Assembly (NCBI GenBank): GCA_036924855.1
Contig: JBAGRP010000001.1
Span: 4,464,001-4,528,000 of the forward strand
Source of the DNA: Nitrobacteraceae bacterium AZCC 2146
GTDB taxonomy: Bacteria; Pseudomonadota; Alphaproteobacteria; Rhizobiales; Xanthobacteraceae
Reading direction: 5' to 3'
Length of the DNA: 64,000 nucleotides
A program made the position numbers and the translations under genes. Below the pieces are notes generated by a model that was given only the letters and a program-made list of their open reading frames with translations, ran no database searches and was not told the origin of the DNA. How positions within the stretch are numbered: position 1 is the stretch's first letter; the number at the start of each line of letters is the position of its first letter. Of the stretch, positions 7,818-16,460 are shown piece by piece.

Positions 7818-9227
7818 ATGATAGAGTCCGCGGCCGAGCAGAACAAGGCGACTGATACTCAACACGTTAGCAGCTCCCCCTCGCAGGTTGCACTCGATGC
7901 CACTCCGACCGCGCGAGGATCTGGTGATCTCTCTTCAGCAACCACTCCGAATCAGGTGCTGGCCATCGTCTCCGTCGGAATGATTCTGGCTAATCTCGAT
8001 CTCTTCGTTGTGAATGTCGCCCTACCCAACATTGCTCTGGACTTCGCCAATCCCAGCCTTGAGAGTCTTTCTTGGATACTTAACGGGTACACGATAGCGT
8101 ATGCGGCCCTTTTAGTATTTTTTGGACGCTTGTCAGAGCGCTATCCACGCAATGTAAGCTTCCTCGTCGGGATCGGGGCCTTTACCGCAGCATCAGCCGC
8201 GTGCGCCGCTGCCACCGATACTGAGATGCTCGTGGTTTTTCGCGTCGTGCAGGCGGCCGCCGCCGCGCTCATGACGCCGACATCGCTTGGGCTACTGCTA
8301 TCCGCTTTCCCCCCTGAGGGCCGGAGCGGCGCCGTACGGACGTGGACGGCTGCCGGCGGCGTCGCGGCGGCGCTCGGGCCGCTCATCGGCGGGGTTCTGG
8401 TCACGGTGAACTGGCGCTGGATCTTCCTCGTCAATCTCCCGATCGGGCTGATCGCCCTGGTCGTCGGTTGGCGAAAACTCCCGAGAGTTCCTGGCCACAA
8501 CAGTTCACACCCCCATTTTGGAGCAGCGCTAGTGGTAACCGCCGGTGTGGCGTCCTTGGTTTTTGCGATCGTCAAGATAAACGACTGGGGTTGGCATTCC
8601 CCGGGCATCATTGCTGCCTGCGCCGCGACGGTCATTTTCCTCGGGTGGTTCGTTGCGCACTGCCTTCGGTCGTCCGACCCTTTTATCGACCCGGACCTGT
8701 TCCGCATCCGTCCGTTCACGGGAGCCACGCTGGCTATCGCTCCGTTTTCGGTGGCCTTTGGCGCGCTTTTGCTGTCGATCGTGTTGTGGGATCAGATGAT
8801 CTGGGGTTGGTCGGCTCTGAAGATCGGTCTCGCGATGGCGCCGGGCCCGCTGCTGGTGCCCGTCATCTCGCTTCTATTCTCACGCCGGCTCATAGCCCGA
8901 TTCGGCGCCGCCGCGGTTGCCGCCGCGGGCATCATTTCATTCGCTCTCGGACAGGTCTGGTGGTCCGTTGTGCCCGGTCTTGAGGCGAGCTTTCTCGCCG
9001 CGACTTTTGGCATGCTTCCGATCGGCCTCGGTGTCGGATTAGCGCTGCCGACCTTGATGGGGGTTAGTACGTCATCGCTGCCTCCCTCATCGTTCGCGAC
9101 AGGTTCCGGAGCAATCAACATGATCCGCCAGACTGGAATCGCAATCGGAGTCGCTCTGCTGGTCGCCATCGTCGGCGTGCCTCATGAGGTCGCGGAGTGG
9201 GTACAGGCCTTCCGAGTGGCCTGGTAG
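7818..9227 (+). CDS. DHA2-type MFS drug transporter, truncated by an amber codon
   Basis: The 469-residue product belongs to the 14-helix DHA2 (EmrB/QacA-like) proton-driven exporters. Helix 1 is LAIVSVGMILANLDLFVVNV, with the conserved Asp, followed by VALPNIALDF and WILNGYTIAYAAL. RVVQAAAAALMTP matches helix 4 and GPLIGGVLVTVNWRWIFLVN is antiporter motif C. The frame stops at TAG 9225-9227 within the last helix. The same frame continues openly for 42 codons to TAA 9354-9356, giving AAITLIGLVPTFLLIRPRP, a good final helix and basic tail. TGG-TAG was probably TGG-TGG. The ATG at 7818 follows AGGAAAGG. Confidence 0.85.
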   Translation: MIESAAEQNKATDTQHVSSSPSQVALDATPTARGSGDLSSATTPNQVLAIVSVGMILANLDLFVVNVALPNIALDFANPSLESLSWILNGYTIAYAALLVFFGRLSERYPRNVSFLVGIGAFTAASAACAAATDTEMLVVFRVVQAAAAALMTPTSLGLLLSAFPPEGRSGAVRTWTAAGGVAAALGPLIGGVLVTVNWRWIFLVNLPIGLIALVVGWRKLPRVPGHNSSHPHFGAALVVTAGVASLVFAIVKINDWGWHSPGIIAACAATVIFLGWFVAHCLRSSDPFIDPDLFRIRPFTGATLAIAPFSVAFGALLLSIVLWDQMIWGWSALKIGLAMAPGPLLVPVISLLFSRRLIARFGAAAVAAAGIISFALGQVWWSVVPGLEASFLAATFGMLPIGLGVGLALPTLMGVSTSSLPPSSFATGSGAINMIRQTGIAIGVALLVAIVGVPHEVAEWVQAFRVAW

Positions 9228-9494
9228 GTTATGGCGGCGATCACCCTCATTGGCCTCGTTCCGACGTTCCTTTTGATCAGACCCAGGCCCGCACCCGCGC
9301 GAGCACAGGCGGCGGTCGGAGTCTCTCGTTCGGATCCAATCAGGGGGCAAGAGTAATAGGTATTCATGGAAATGCCTCGAGAGTCACTCGTCCGATCGCA
9401 GGACATTGTCGGAGGTTCATCTCGGCATCGAGCCCAGATCGCAACGAGATAACCTGCTCAACCAGCTGCTAGAAAGTTCCTTGGGGGTTCAGCC

Positions 9495-11181
9495 ATGCTT
9501 GCCAAACTGTCCATTCGTCTAAAATTGATTGCCGTCATTTCCTTTCTGTTGGTCGCCCTAGCCGGCATCGGATCGTTCGCCGTGAACAGGATGCAAGAAC
9601 TCAATAGTCACACCGTCGATCTTGCGACGAACTGGCTGCCAAGCGTACAGATCCTTGGAGAGCTTCAGGTGCTAGTTCAGCGATACCGAAATAACGTGTC
9701 GCTCTTCGTGCTGATGACCGACCAGCAGGAAAGAAGGGCGTTGGAAAAGCTTTTGGATAGCATCGCGCAGGAAATGAACCAGGCGTTCAAGACTTATGAT
9801 CCGCTGGTGACCTCGCCGGAAGAACGTCGTCTGGCGGATGAGATCGCTAGGGACTGGAAGGAGTTTCTTTCTCTGACACAGGAAGCCATGGACGCTGTTC
9901 GCAAGGACAACGACGTCGCTACGGCGCGCGACTTGGTCGTAACCAAGATAACATCGCTCAGCCGGAAAATGGCCGCTGCTCCTAAAAAAGGACATCGAAC
10001 TGAACAACAAGGGGGCTGAAGCTGCTACCCGGAACGCTGCTGACAGCTACGAACTGAACTTCAAGGTGATCGTCGGTATTCTTGCCGCGGCCATTATTCT
10101 TGCTATCGCCACCGGCGCTTATTTTGTGCGCGATATCGGTCGCGGCATTGGTTCGATTATTGCGCCGATGCGCGCGCTCGGCGAGGGCGACCTCGCCGCG
10201 ATCGTGCCGCAGCAGGGCGAGAAGACCGAGATCGGCCAAATGGCCAATGCTCTGCAGATATTCAAGGATTCTTTGATCGCGAAAAAAGCCGCCGACGAAG
10301 CTGCGGCCGCGGAAGCGGATGCCAAGATCGCACGCGCGCAGCGCGTCGACGCCATCACCCGCCGGTTCGAGTCCGTGATCGCCGAACTGGTCGGCTCGCT
10401 GTCATCGTCCTCGACCGAACTAGAGGCTGCAGCCAATACGCTCACCAAGACCGCCGAGGTTACTCAAGAGCTTTCGAACGTGGTCGCCTCTGCTTCGGAG
10501 GAGGCCTCGGCTAATGTTCAGTCGGTCGCGTCCGCCAGCGAAAAGATGAGCACCTCGGTCAGCGAGATCAGCCGTCAGGTGCAGGAAGCTGCTGGGATTG
10601 CCGGTGCGGCGGTGGAGCAGGCACAGAAGACCAATGATCGCGTCAATGCGTTGTCACAGGCCGCGACCCGCATCGGCGACGTTGTGGAGTTGATCAACAC
10701 CATTGCCGGACAGACCAATTTGCTGGCCCTCAACGCTACCATCGAAGCGGCACGGGCTGGGGAAGCGGGCCGTGGCTTTGCGGTGGTCGCATCAGAAGTG
10801 AAGGCGCTCGCTGAACAGACCGCCAAAGCGACCGGCGAGATCAGTCACCAGATCGCGGGCATTCAGGCGGCGACCCAGGACTCGGTGATCGCGATCACGG
10901 AAATCAGCGGGACGATCGGACGCATATCGGAAATCTCATCGACCATTGCATCCGCGGTCGAAGAGCAGGGGGCGGCCACGCGGGAAATTTCTCGCAACGT
11001 CCAGCAGGCGGCGCAGGGGACCATGCAGGTGGCTTCGAATATCACCGATGTGCAACGCGGCGCGAGCGAAACCGGCTCCGCTTCAAGTCAGGTCCTGACT
11101 TCAGCACAAATGCTGTCCAACGATAGCGCAAGACTCAAGACGGAGGTCGGAGAGTTTCTGAACACGGTCCGCGTGGCATGA
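9495..11181 (+). pseudogene. methyl-accepting chemotaxis protein, frameshifted
   Basis: Two frames together make one receptor of about 560 residues. The first (9495-10019) has TM1 (LIAVISFLLVALAGIGSFAV) and a helical periplasmic sensor. It loses the frame near 9978-9990 at CTCCTAAAAAAGG. The second frame gives [15 protein letters not shown]2 ([20 protein letters not shown]), a HAMP domain, and the signalling hairpin with [20 protein letters not shown]. Dropping one C before TAAAAAAGG restores a continuous reading. A +1 shift is required, and the six-A run is not a standard slippery heptamer in this phase, so mutation or sequence error is likelier than programmed shifting. An intact protein would bind CheW and CheA. 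Confidence 0.85.
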
Positions 11182-11240
11182 CGCCATCAGTGGTCGCCCA
11201 CCGGGATGCAATTTTCTGCATGGAAATGAAAGGTTAGGCA

Positions 11241-11603
11241 ATGGGAGCCGTAGTCCGACTGTGCCAAAGACCAACTAAGCCCACCCAAAAATCTGCCGAC
11301 CTCAGTCAAGGAGATGCCGTTCGAATATCGTCAAGAGGAGCCTTGGATGAAATCGTCGTGGTGGCAAGCACGTGCGAAACATTGAGTCAAACCATCGATG
11401 TACTCCAGAGAAGTCTCACGAGATTCGATGGCATCGTTGATATGATCGGTGATCAGGAAATACGCCAGAAGCTTCAGCATCAAACGAAATTAATCGAGGC
11501 ATTACTGTTGCGGGAATTGGCAAGGCTATCCAGCATAAAGCGTACGATACAGGCCACGCTTCATTGTGCAGACCTCACAAATCGATCACTTGGTTCGATC
11601 TGA
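11241..11603 (+). CDS. hypothetical protein following the chemoreceptor
   Basis: The 120-residue product is mostly helical (VVVASTCETLSQTIDVLQRS, then GIVDMIGDQEIRQKLQHQTK) and ends in a region with LLLRELARLSSI. I do not recognise a family. There is no signal peptide. The start at 11241 follows AAAGGTTAGGCA. It begins 60 bases after the receptor's stop, so the two may share a transcript. Confidence 0.55.
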   Translation: MGAVVRLCQRPTKPTQKSADLSQGDAVRISSRGALDEIVVVASTCETLSQTIDVLQRSLTRFDGIVDMIGDQEIRQKLQHQTKLIEALLLRELARLSSIKRTIQATLHCADLTNRSLGSI

Positions 11604-11816
11604 GTCTAACGCGATGGTAGCGCTGATCTGGCACGCTCCTAGCTTCCAAATCAGCGAATCTGTTCGATCACCCAAGAAGAAAAGGATGTTCAACGAGATT
11701 CTACGCCCGCGCAGCTTGATCCGGCGACGCCAGCTCAAGAGAAACCGCCCGAAGTCAATATCCAATCAACAGGGTCGCTTGACGGAGACCCACCTCGCTA
11801 AACATACGGAGACACT

Positions 11817-12914
11817 ATGCTATCCCATACGACTTCCAGGATTTTCGTTATCGGGGGCACGGGAGCCCAAGGCCTCCCCGTCATTCGAGGTCTGGTCGCG
11901 GATAAAAAATACTCCGTTAAAGTTCTCACACGTGACACGACATCTTGGCGAGCCAAATCCCTCCTCGCGCTTGGTAACGTGTCCTTTCTCGAAGGCTCAT
12001 TCGCCGACGATGCTACGCTGCGCGAAGGATTTCGCGGATGTGACGGAGCATTTGTTAATATCGACGGGTTCAACACCGGCGAAAAAACCGAGACTTATTG
12101 GGCGATCCGCAGCTACGAGATCGCCATCGAAGAAGGAATCAAATTCTTCGTTTACGGGAATCTCGACTATGGCCTCAAGAAGTCAGGCTATGTTTCGAAA
12201 TTCCGCACCGGCCACTATGACGGCAAGGGTCGTATTGGTGAATGGGTGTTAGCTCAGAATCAGGTGAACCGAGACAGGATGGGAGCCGCTCTTTTCACAT
12301 CCGGTCCCTACATGGAGATGGCAATCACTCCGCGAACACCGATGACTCCCACCGTGGAAGACGGGATTGTTACCTGGAGGGTGCCATTGGGCGATGGCGC
12401 TGTACCGCACGTGGCATTGGAGGACTGCGGGTATTATGTTCGTTGGCTATTCGACAATCCGGACCGAGCTAATGGGATGGACCTTGAAGTCGCCATTGAG
12501 CATGTGAAGTACGCGGATCTCGCTGCGGCCTTTGAGAAGATCACTGGACATCCCGCACAATATATCGACACCGATCTGGAAACATATTGGCAACAAGGTC
12601 CGCGTAAGGCGATCTCGGATTTGCCTGCGGGATACAACGCCGATCCCAACGACAAAAGCACCATGAGTTTCCGCGTTAATGTCACGGGATTTTGGAACCT
12701 CTGGAAACATGGAATTGTCAAAAGAAATTATGCGCTGCTGGATGAAATTCATCCCAATAGAATTCGAACATCCGAAGAGTGGCTGAGAAGGCAGGATCAG
12801 CTCGGGAGAGAGCTTGGAAAGGGAAGTCTTTGGGACAGGGTTCAGCCTGAAAACCTGCTCAAAGAGACACCGCTCTTAAAGGTTACCGAGGATGGGAGGA
12901 AAGGAAAATTATAA
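11817..12914 (+). CDS. NmrA-like NAD(P)-binding protein
   Basis: The 365-residue protein is an atypical SDR of the NmrA/HSCARG type. The N-terminal dinucleotide-binding loop is GGTGAQG (residues 13-19 approximately), preceded by a short strand RIFVIGG. The basic VLTRDTTSWRAKSL follows strand 2. There is no YxxxK pair. The C-terminal part has EHVKYADLAAAFEKITG, usual in this group. These proteins often act as NADP(H) sensors or as isoflavone-reductase-like oxidoreductases. The ATG at 11817 follows CGGAGAC. A MaoC-like gene follows 106 bases later on the same strand. Confidence 0.8.
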   Translation: MLSHTTSRIFVIGGTGAQGLPVIRGLVADKKYSVKVLTRDTTSWRAKSLLALGNVSFLEGSFADDATLREGFRGCDGAFVNIDGFNTGEKTETYWAIRSYEIAIEEGIKFFVYGNLDYGLKKSGYVSKFRTGHYDGKGRIGEWVLAQNQVNRDRMGAALFTSGPYMEMAITPRTPMTPTVEDGIVTWRVPLGDGAVPHVALEDCGYYVRWLFDNPDRANGMDLEVAIEHVKYADLAAAFEKITGHPAQYIDTDLETYWQQGPRKAISDLPAGYNADPNDKSTMSFRVNVTGFWNLWKHGIVKRNYALLDEIHPNRIRTSEEWLRRQDQLGRELGKGSLWDRVQPENLLKETPLLKVTEDGRKGKL

Positions 12915-13020
12915 AAATCGTTGGTATTGCAGTTGCCTCTAACGTACACATTCCATCCGATTCACTTCCGCAGCCCGCCTGCTAGAGACTTCTTCAACAG
13001 CCTGCTAGGTGGAGAGTGGA

Positions 13021-13464
13021 ATGATTGAGTGGTTTGACGACCTTGTCTTGGGAATGCGCTTTAGAAGCGGAGAGGTTCAAGTAACCGAGAGTGACATTAA
13101 GCGGTTCGCGGCGGAGTTCGATCCACAGCCTTTCCATTTGGATGAAGTCGCCGCTGCGAAGACCCCGTTAAAAGGACTCGCGGCGTCGGGATGGCACACT
13201 GCCGCCTTATCGATGCGCCTCGCTGTTGAGGTGCGGCCATTCGGGCCGCATCCGCTTATGGGGATTGGTGTAGAAGATTTGCATTTTTTGGTGCCGGTAC
13301 GACCTGGCGATGTACTCCATATCGAGGGTGAAGTGATTGGTCTGACGCCATCGCGGACCAAACCGCAAGGCGTGGTGCGGATTAAGTGGACCGCCTACAA
13401 TCAAAACGGCGAAGCCGTATATACCTTCACTCCCATCGGCATCGTTCCACGCCGACCGAGTTAA
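13021..13464 (+). CDS. MaoC-family (hotdog-fold) dehydratase
   Basis: The 147-residue protein has a single hotdog domain of the MaoC/R-hydratase type. DFxPFH-like FDPQPFHLDEVAA holds the catalytic Asp and His, and GLAASGWHTAALSMRL is the hydratase-2 loop. The later strand block VRPGDVLHIEGEV is also typical. The enzyme would hydrate or dehydrate a short enoyl-CoA. The ATG at 13021 is chosen because GGAGAG lies at the right distance; a GTG at 13009 is in frame. The partner genes do not name the substrate. Confidence 0.85.
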   Translation: MIEWFDDLVLGMRFRSGEVQVTESDIKRFAAEFDPQPFHLDEVAAAKTPLKGLAASGWHTAALSMRLAVEVRPFGPHPLMGIGVEDLHFLVPVRPGDVLHIEGEVIGLTPSRTKPQGVVRIKWTAYNQNGEAVYTFTPIGIVPRRPS

Positions 13465-13472
13465 CCTATTCG

Positions 13473-14345
13473 TTATCGAGCTATCGCCGTTTTGGCGGGA
13501 ACTGACGGAAGAAGCTCTCGATCGTCGAACGCAACCCATCCGAGGGGCGACGCAGTCGGCTCTCGGAGATGCGTGGTGTGCGACCCTAGCCGAGAATCAA
13601 GAGGCGCTGTTCTTCGGTCAGCCCCCACAGATCCGCAATGGCAAGGAAAGTCCGCAAAGCTATCCTTGCGCTGCTCCTGCAGATACGCGATCCAGGTCTC
13701 GTAACCTTTTATCTTGGCTTGGCGGTTCTCGATCCGTGCGCGAAGTTCGGTGCTCTCGTCGTAGCGTTTTTTGACGGCTGCAAGGTCGGCTCCGAAACGG
13801 TTCTGGAGGTCGTCTCGTGTGAGCAGCATTTCGGTCTGGGTAATGACGTCCGAGATGTTCTGATCGGTTTCAGACTGGCCAGTTGCGGGCGATGATGTTC
13901 CTTGCGTCGATGCGGCGAGCACTTTCTGCTTCAGCGACCTGACGTCGTCGCTAAGGCGCCTTACAGAGCTATCCTGGTCGGCGGTCAGCACGAAGTTGTT
14001 CTGCTTGTCTTTCGCGAGGTTGATCTGATCCTGTGCGATCCCGTCGCGCAATCTCCTGATGTCTTCGGCCCAATTCTTGAAATCGGCTCGAAATTCGTCG
14101 ACGCGCCAGATCGTCATTGGCGCCCCGTTCAAGCTCAGCTCCGCGACGCGAGACTGGAATTGGGCGGCTGCGAAAAAGATGACTGCCGAAGCTGCGGACG
14201 CAATCACGAGGGCAAGGAGAAAAAAGCCAATCAGCGCATGAAGAGGATTGTATGCGCCGAAGCGAAGCCAGGTTTGCAGGTTCGGTTGTCGAGGTTGTGC
14301 GACGCCTGCAACCGGCGTCTCCGCAATATCAGTGTTGTCGACCAT
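13473..14345 (-). CDS. inner-membrane coiled-coil protein, 3-prime end frameshifted
   Basis: One transmembrane helix (ALIGFFLLALVIASAASAVI) is followed by a long periplasmic or cytoplasmic coiled-coil region (heptad-like RRLRDGIAQDQINLAKDKQN). No family name is clear. After KDSFADF the residues turn into a Pro/Arg/His-rich tail. Removing one T near 13640 gives AIADLWGLTEEQRLLILG and a stop at 13586-13588, which looks like the ancestral end. The gene has probably gained one base and reads about 40 foreign residues. The ATG at 14345 (MVDNTD) is preferred to an upstream start that reads through the C-run. Confidence 0.6.
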   Translation of the reverse strand: MVDNTDIAETPVAGVAQPRQPNLQTWLRFGAYNPLHALIGFFLLALVIASAASAVIFFAAAQFQSRVAELSLNGAPMTIWRVDEFRADFKNWAEDIRRLRDGIAQDQINLAKDKQNNFVLTADQDSSVRRLSDDVRSLKQKVLAASTQGTSSPATGQSETDQNISDVITQTEMLLTRDDLQNRFGADLAAVKKRYDESTELRARIENRQAKIKGYETWIAYLQEQRKDSFADFPCHCGSVGADRRTAPLDSRLGSHTTHLREPTASPLGWVAFDDRELLPSVPAKTAIAR

Positions 14346-14353
14346 GATAGACG

Positions 14354-14370
14354 CCCCCCGCCCCCCCCCC
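14354..14370. repeat. C-rich homopolymer run
   Basis: Six C, one G and ten C in a row lie just upstream of the coiled-coil gene. Such runs are prone to slippage and to length errors in sequencing. A run of 14 G occurs at 21367-21380. Confidence 0.8.
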
Positions 14371-14498
14371 ACGTTCTCTTACGCATCACCGTCTGCTCGG
14401 TGACACGCTCGTTGTGTAGGTAGAATAGTCTGCGTTGCAGGAGACTCAGACCGGCGAGCCTCTGTCAAGCTTTGGTTGCAACAATCGTGTTGGCAGCC

Positions 14499-14750
14499 TG
14501 ACCGGACATAGTAGGTCGCGCCAATTTTGTTGACGTCGAACACCGGTTTCGCGCCCTTCGCATCGAGTTCGAGCTTCACCTTCCGGAAGTGCCGTCCTTG
14601 CTCCTTCGCAAGCGCGAACAGCGCCACGTACTTCTTCTCAAACCGCTTCACCTCGGCGGACCTGACGACGGTCTGCGGACAGCGGTTGACCGGTTTGACG
14701 GCGGTGACGGTCTTCAGGCGACCGACGCCAGACCTTTGGCTCACACCAAA
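14499..14750 (-). pseudogene. DNA-binding HTH-type protein remnant
   Basis: About 83 codons read FGVSQRSGVGRLKTVTAVKP and RRSAEVKRF-like residues, then KYVALFALAKEQGRHFRKVK and KPVFDVNKIGATYYVRS. The alternation of short HTH-like units with VFD-x-x-KIGATYY at the end resembles excisionase-like proteins found on rhizobial plasmids and transposons. There is no good start and both ends run into low-quality residues, so I treat it as a stump. The rest of 14371-15112 holds nothing I recognise. Confidence 0.4.
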
Positions 14751-15112
14751 GAAAGCCCGCGATCGATTCTCCGGATGCCTTATTTTGCGGAGTTGAGACC
14801 AGCCCACATCGCGGTGGAGACCGCGGCTTCTCAGCGCATTTTGATGTGGCTTGATTGGCTCGGGAAGGTCCTGGTTTCCAAGTAAAGAAAGCAACTCGCG
14901 CTCGACGGTTGCCCCGGAGGCCGACGCCGCATTTGATGGCGCAGCAACTGGCGGAAAGTGCCGGACAGCCTACCGCACCAGATCCAAGCCTAGTCTCCAT
15001 CGCACGGTCCGACAGCGCGGTCGCAGCGTTGGCTCAATTGCTTCCGTTCGATAAGGAACCAATGGGTTTGGAGCAGGAAGCGCTCGATCCGGTGCTCCCG
15101 TGGTAGTCTGAC

Positions 15113-15988
15113 CTACCGCTTCATGAAGCGTTCATAGGTATCCTCGAGAGGCCTACCCTCGTCCCAAGCCTTCGGTTCGGCTCCTCCCAGGTGCAGCAGG
15201 GTGTAGGCCGTGTCGTACTTCTCGCTTCTGAATGAAAGTTCTCGAGCGCGCTCGTTGAACCATACTCCCGTCGGATGATCGACGCCGGCGCGGACCTCCG
15301 GCGTGAACTGCTCCTGTGCGACGGCGGATCCAGCCGGCAAGGGGGCGGGGCCGCGGCTTGTGCGGATGAACGCACCACTGACTAGGGCAGGTTTACTCGA
15401 CCATGACCATTTGACAAATCCGTCAACTGAAGTGACAAGCAGCGCTCTTCGTTCGGTGTACCGCAACCATCTTAGAATGGCAGCCACAAGGGAAACTTCG
15501 TACCGATCGGCACAGTTTCCCAACACGTCGAAATCAGGTTTGTCCTGCGGCGACACCTGCTTCCTGAAATCGTCCAGAGGCATCAGTAGCCAAGAGGCGA
15601 ATTCATTGGCCTCGCGTTCGACCTGGATCTTTGTCCGCCCGTCGACGTCAGCCTCGCTCGAGTGGATTCCGTCCGGGTACTTCTTCCTGTGGAGGAGGTA
15701 GTGCCCGAACTCGTGAGCTATCGTGAACCTCCGCCGCCCCGGCGATTGTCCGGTGCCGTAAACGATGCCCCATCTGGTTCGCGACTCGGCGGGCACGAGC
15801 GCACCGGCGAAGCCATCCAAGTCTTCTTCCTTCACCGCCACGATGGGATCGCCGGGAAAAAGAGATCGCGAGGTCTCCATCGCAAGCTCGCCGATGTCGA
15901 ATTTGTAGCGATTGGGCGGGTTGGCGATATTCAGCATTTGATTGAAGTGGTTTGCCCACCTCTGAAGACCCCAGCCTTCAAAATCCAT
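15113..15988 (-). CDS. ImmA/IrrE-family metallopeptidase, CapP-like by context
   Basis: The 291-residue protein has the gluzincin motif RFTIAHEFGHYLLH (HExxH) and a downstream EREANEFASWLLMP, in which EAN supplies the third zinc ligand, as in ImmA and IrrE. The C-terminal 130 residues (VSGAFIRTSRGPAPLPAGSA and onward) form a second domain of unknown role, possibly a GAF-like sensor as in IrrE. It begins two bases after the XRE gene on the same strand. ImmA-type peptidases cut their cognate repressor. In CBASS, the CapH/CapP pair does this after DNA damage. Placement beside a divergent cyclase operon suggests a similar role here; that is inference. Confidence 0.9.
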   Translation of the reverse strand: MDFEGWGLQRWANHFNQMLNIANPPNRYKFDIGELAMETSRSLFPGDPIVAVKEEDLDGFAGALVPAESRTRWGIVYGTGQSPGRRRFTIAHEFGHYLLHRKKYPDGIHSSEADVDGRTKIQVEREANEFASWLLMPLDDFRKQVSPQDKPDFDVLGNCADRYEVSLVAAILRWLRYTERRALLVTSVDGFVKWSWSSKPALVSGAFIRTSRGPAPLPAGSAVAQEQFTPEVRAGVDHPTGVWFNERARELSFRSEKYDTAYTLLHLGGAEPKAWDEGRPLEDTYERFMKR

Positions 15989-15990
15989 GG

Positions 15991-16308
15991 CTACTTGTCC
16001 AATGCCTTGGCCAACCGTCGCAGCTGAGCGCGGGCCTCCGGCGACATGGCTTCGTATTCCCTGAAGAATGCTTTGTCTTCGGCTGCTACCAGGCTCTCCG
16101 TCGGATCTCCTCCCAAGAGGTAGTCGACGGTCACATTCAAAGCCTTCGCCACCCCAGCGAGTTTTTCACCGGACGGACGGGGAAGGTCTTTGTTCTCCAA
16201 TTCCCAAAGATACGATTTGCTCAGCCCAGCCTGCTCGGCGAGCTGGTCCAAGGTAAGTTTCTCCTTTTTTCTCAATGACTTAATTCGATCTCGGATATTT
16301 TCAGCCAC
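15991..16308 (-). CDS. XRE-family repressor, CapH-like by context
   Basis: The 105-residue protein has an N-terminal HTH_3 domain: IRDRIKSLRKKEKLTLDQLA then EQAGLSKSYLWELENKD. The C-terminal part is helical (FREYEAMSPEARAQLRRLAK) and could dimerise or carry the cleavage site. The GTG at 16308 is chosen because GAGAGG lies just upstream and the HTH starts at once; the longer frame to 16413 reads through the repeats at 16330 and 16382. It is paired with the ImmA-like peptidase and faces the cyclase operon, so it probably represses that operon and itself. Confidence 0.85.
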   Translation of the reverse strand: MAENIRDRIKSLRKKEKLTLDQLAEQAGLSKSYLWELENKDLPRPSGEKLAGVAKALNVTVDYLLGGDPTESLVAAEDKAFFREYEAMSPEARAQLRRLAKALDK

Positions 16309-16329
16309 GCGCTGACCTCTCGCAGAAAA

Positions 16330-16430
16330 TGTTCGGAGTAGCAGTATAGATGGTCCTTGACTTCCGGCAAGTGCTTTTCTATGTTCGGAGTAGCGGTAGT
16401 TATCGTAGCGCAAAAGAAAATGTTCGAACT
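16330..16430. promoter_or_regulatory. direct repeats in the divergent promoter region, candidate XRE operators
   Basis: TGTTCGGAGTAGC occurs at 16330-16342 and again at 16382-16394, both followed by RGTA. A partial third copy, TGTTCGA, starts at 16421 and shares the preceding GAAAA. The 52-base step between the first two is about five helical turns. They fill the 150-base gap between the repressor start and the cyclase operon start, where a repressor would block both promoters. Confidence 0.6.
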
Positions 16431-16460
16431 TGAGCTTTCTGTTTCATTTTGGGGTTGAGC

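Noticed and set aside
9978..9990. Programmed ribosomal frameshift in the chemoreceptor at the A-run
   Set aside because: The zero-frame phase does not fit a -1 slippery heptamer; a +1 shift would be needed and no stimulator is visible.
15113..16308. Simple toxin-antitoxin pair (XRE plus ImmA/COG2856)
   Set aside because: Possible, but the divergent placement next to a multi-gene cyclase operon with shared repeats fits a control module better.
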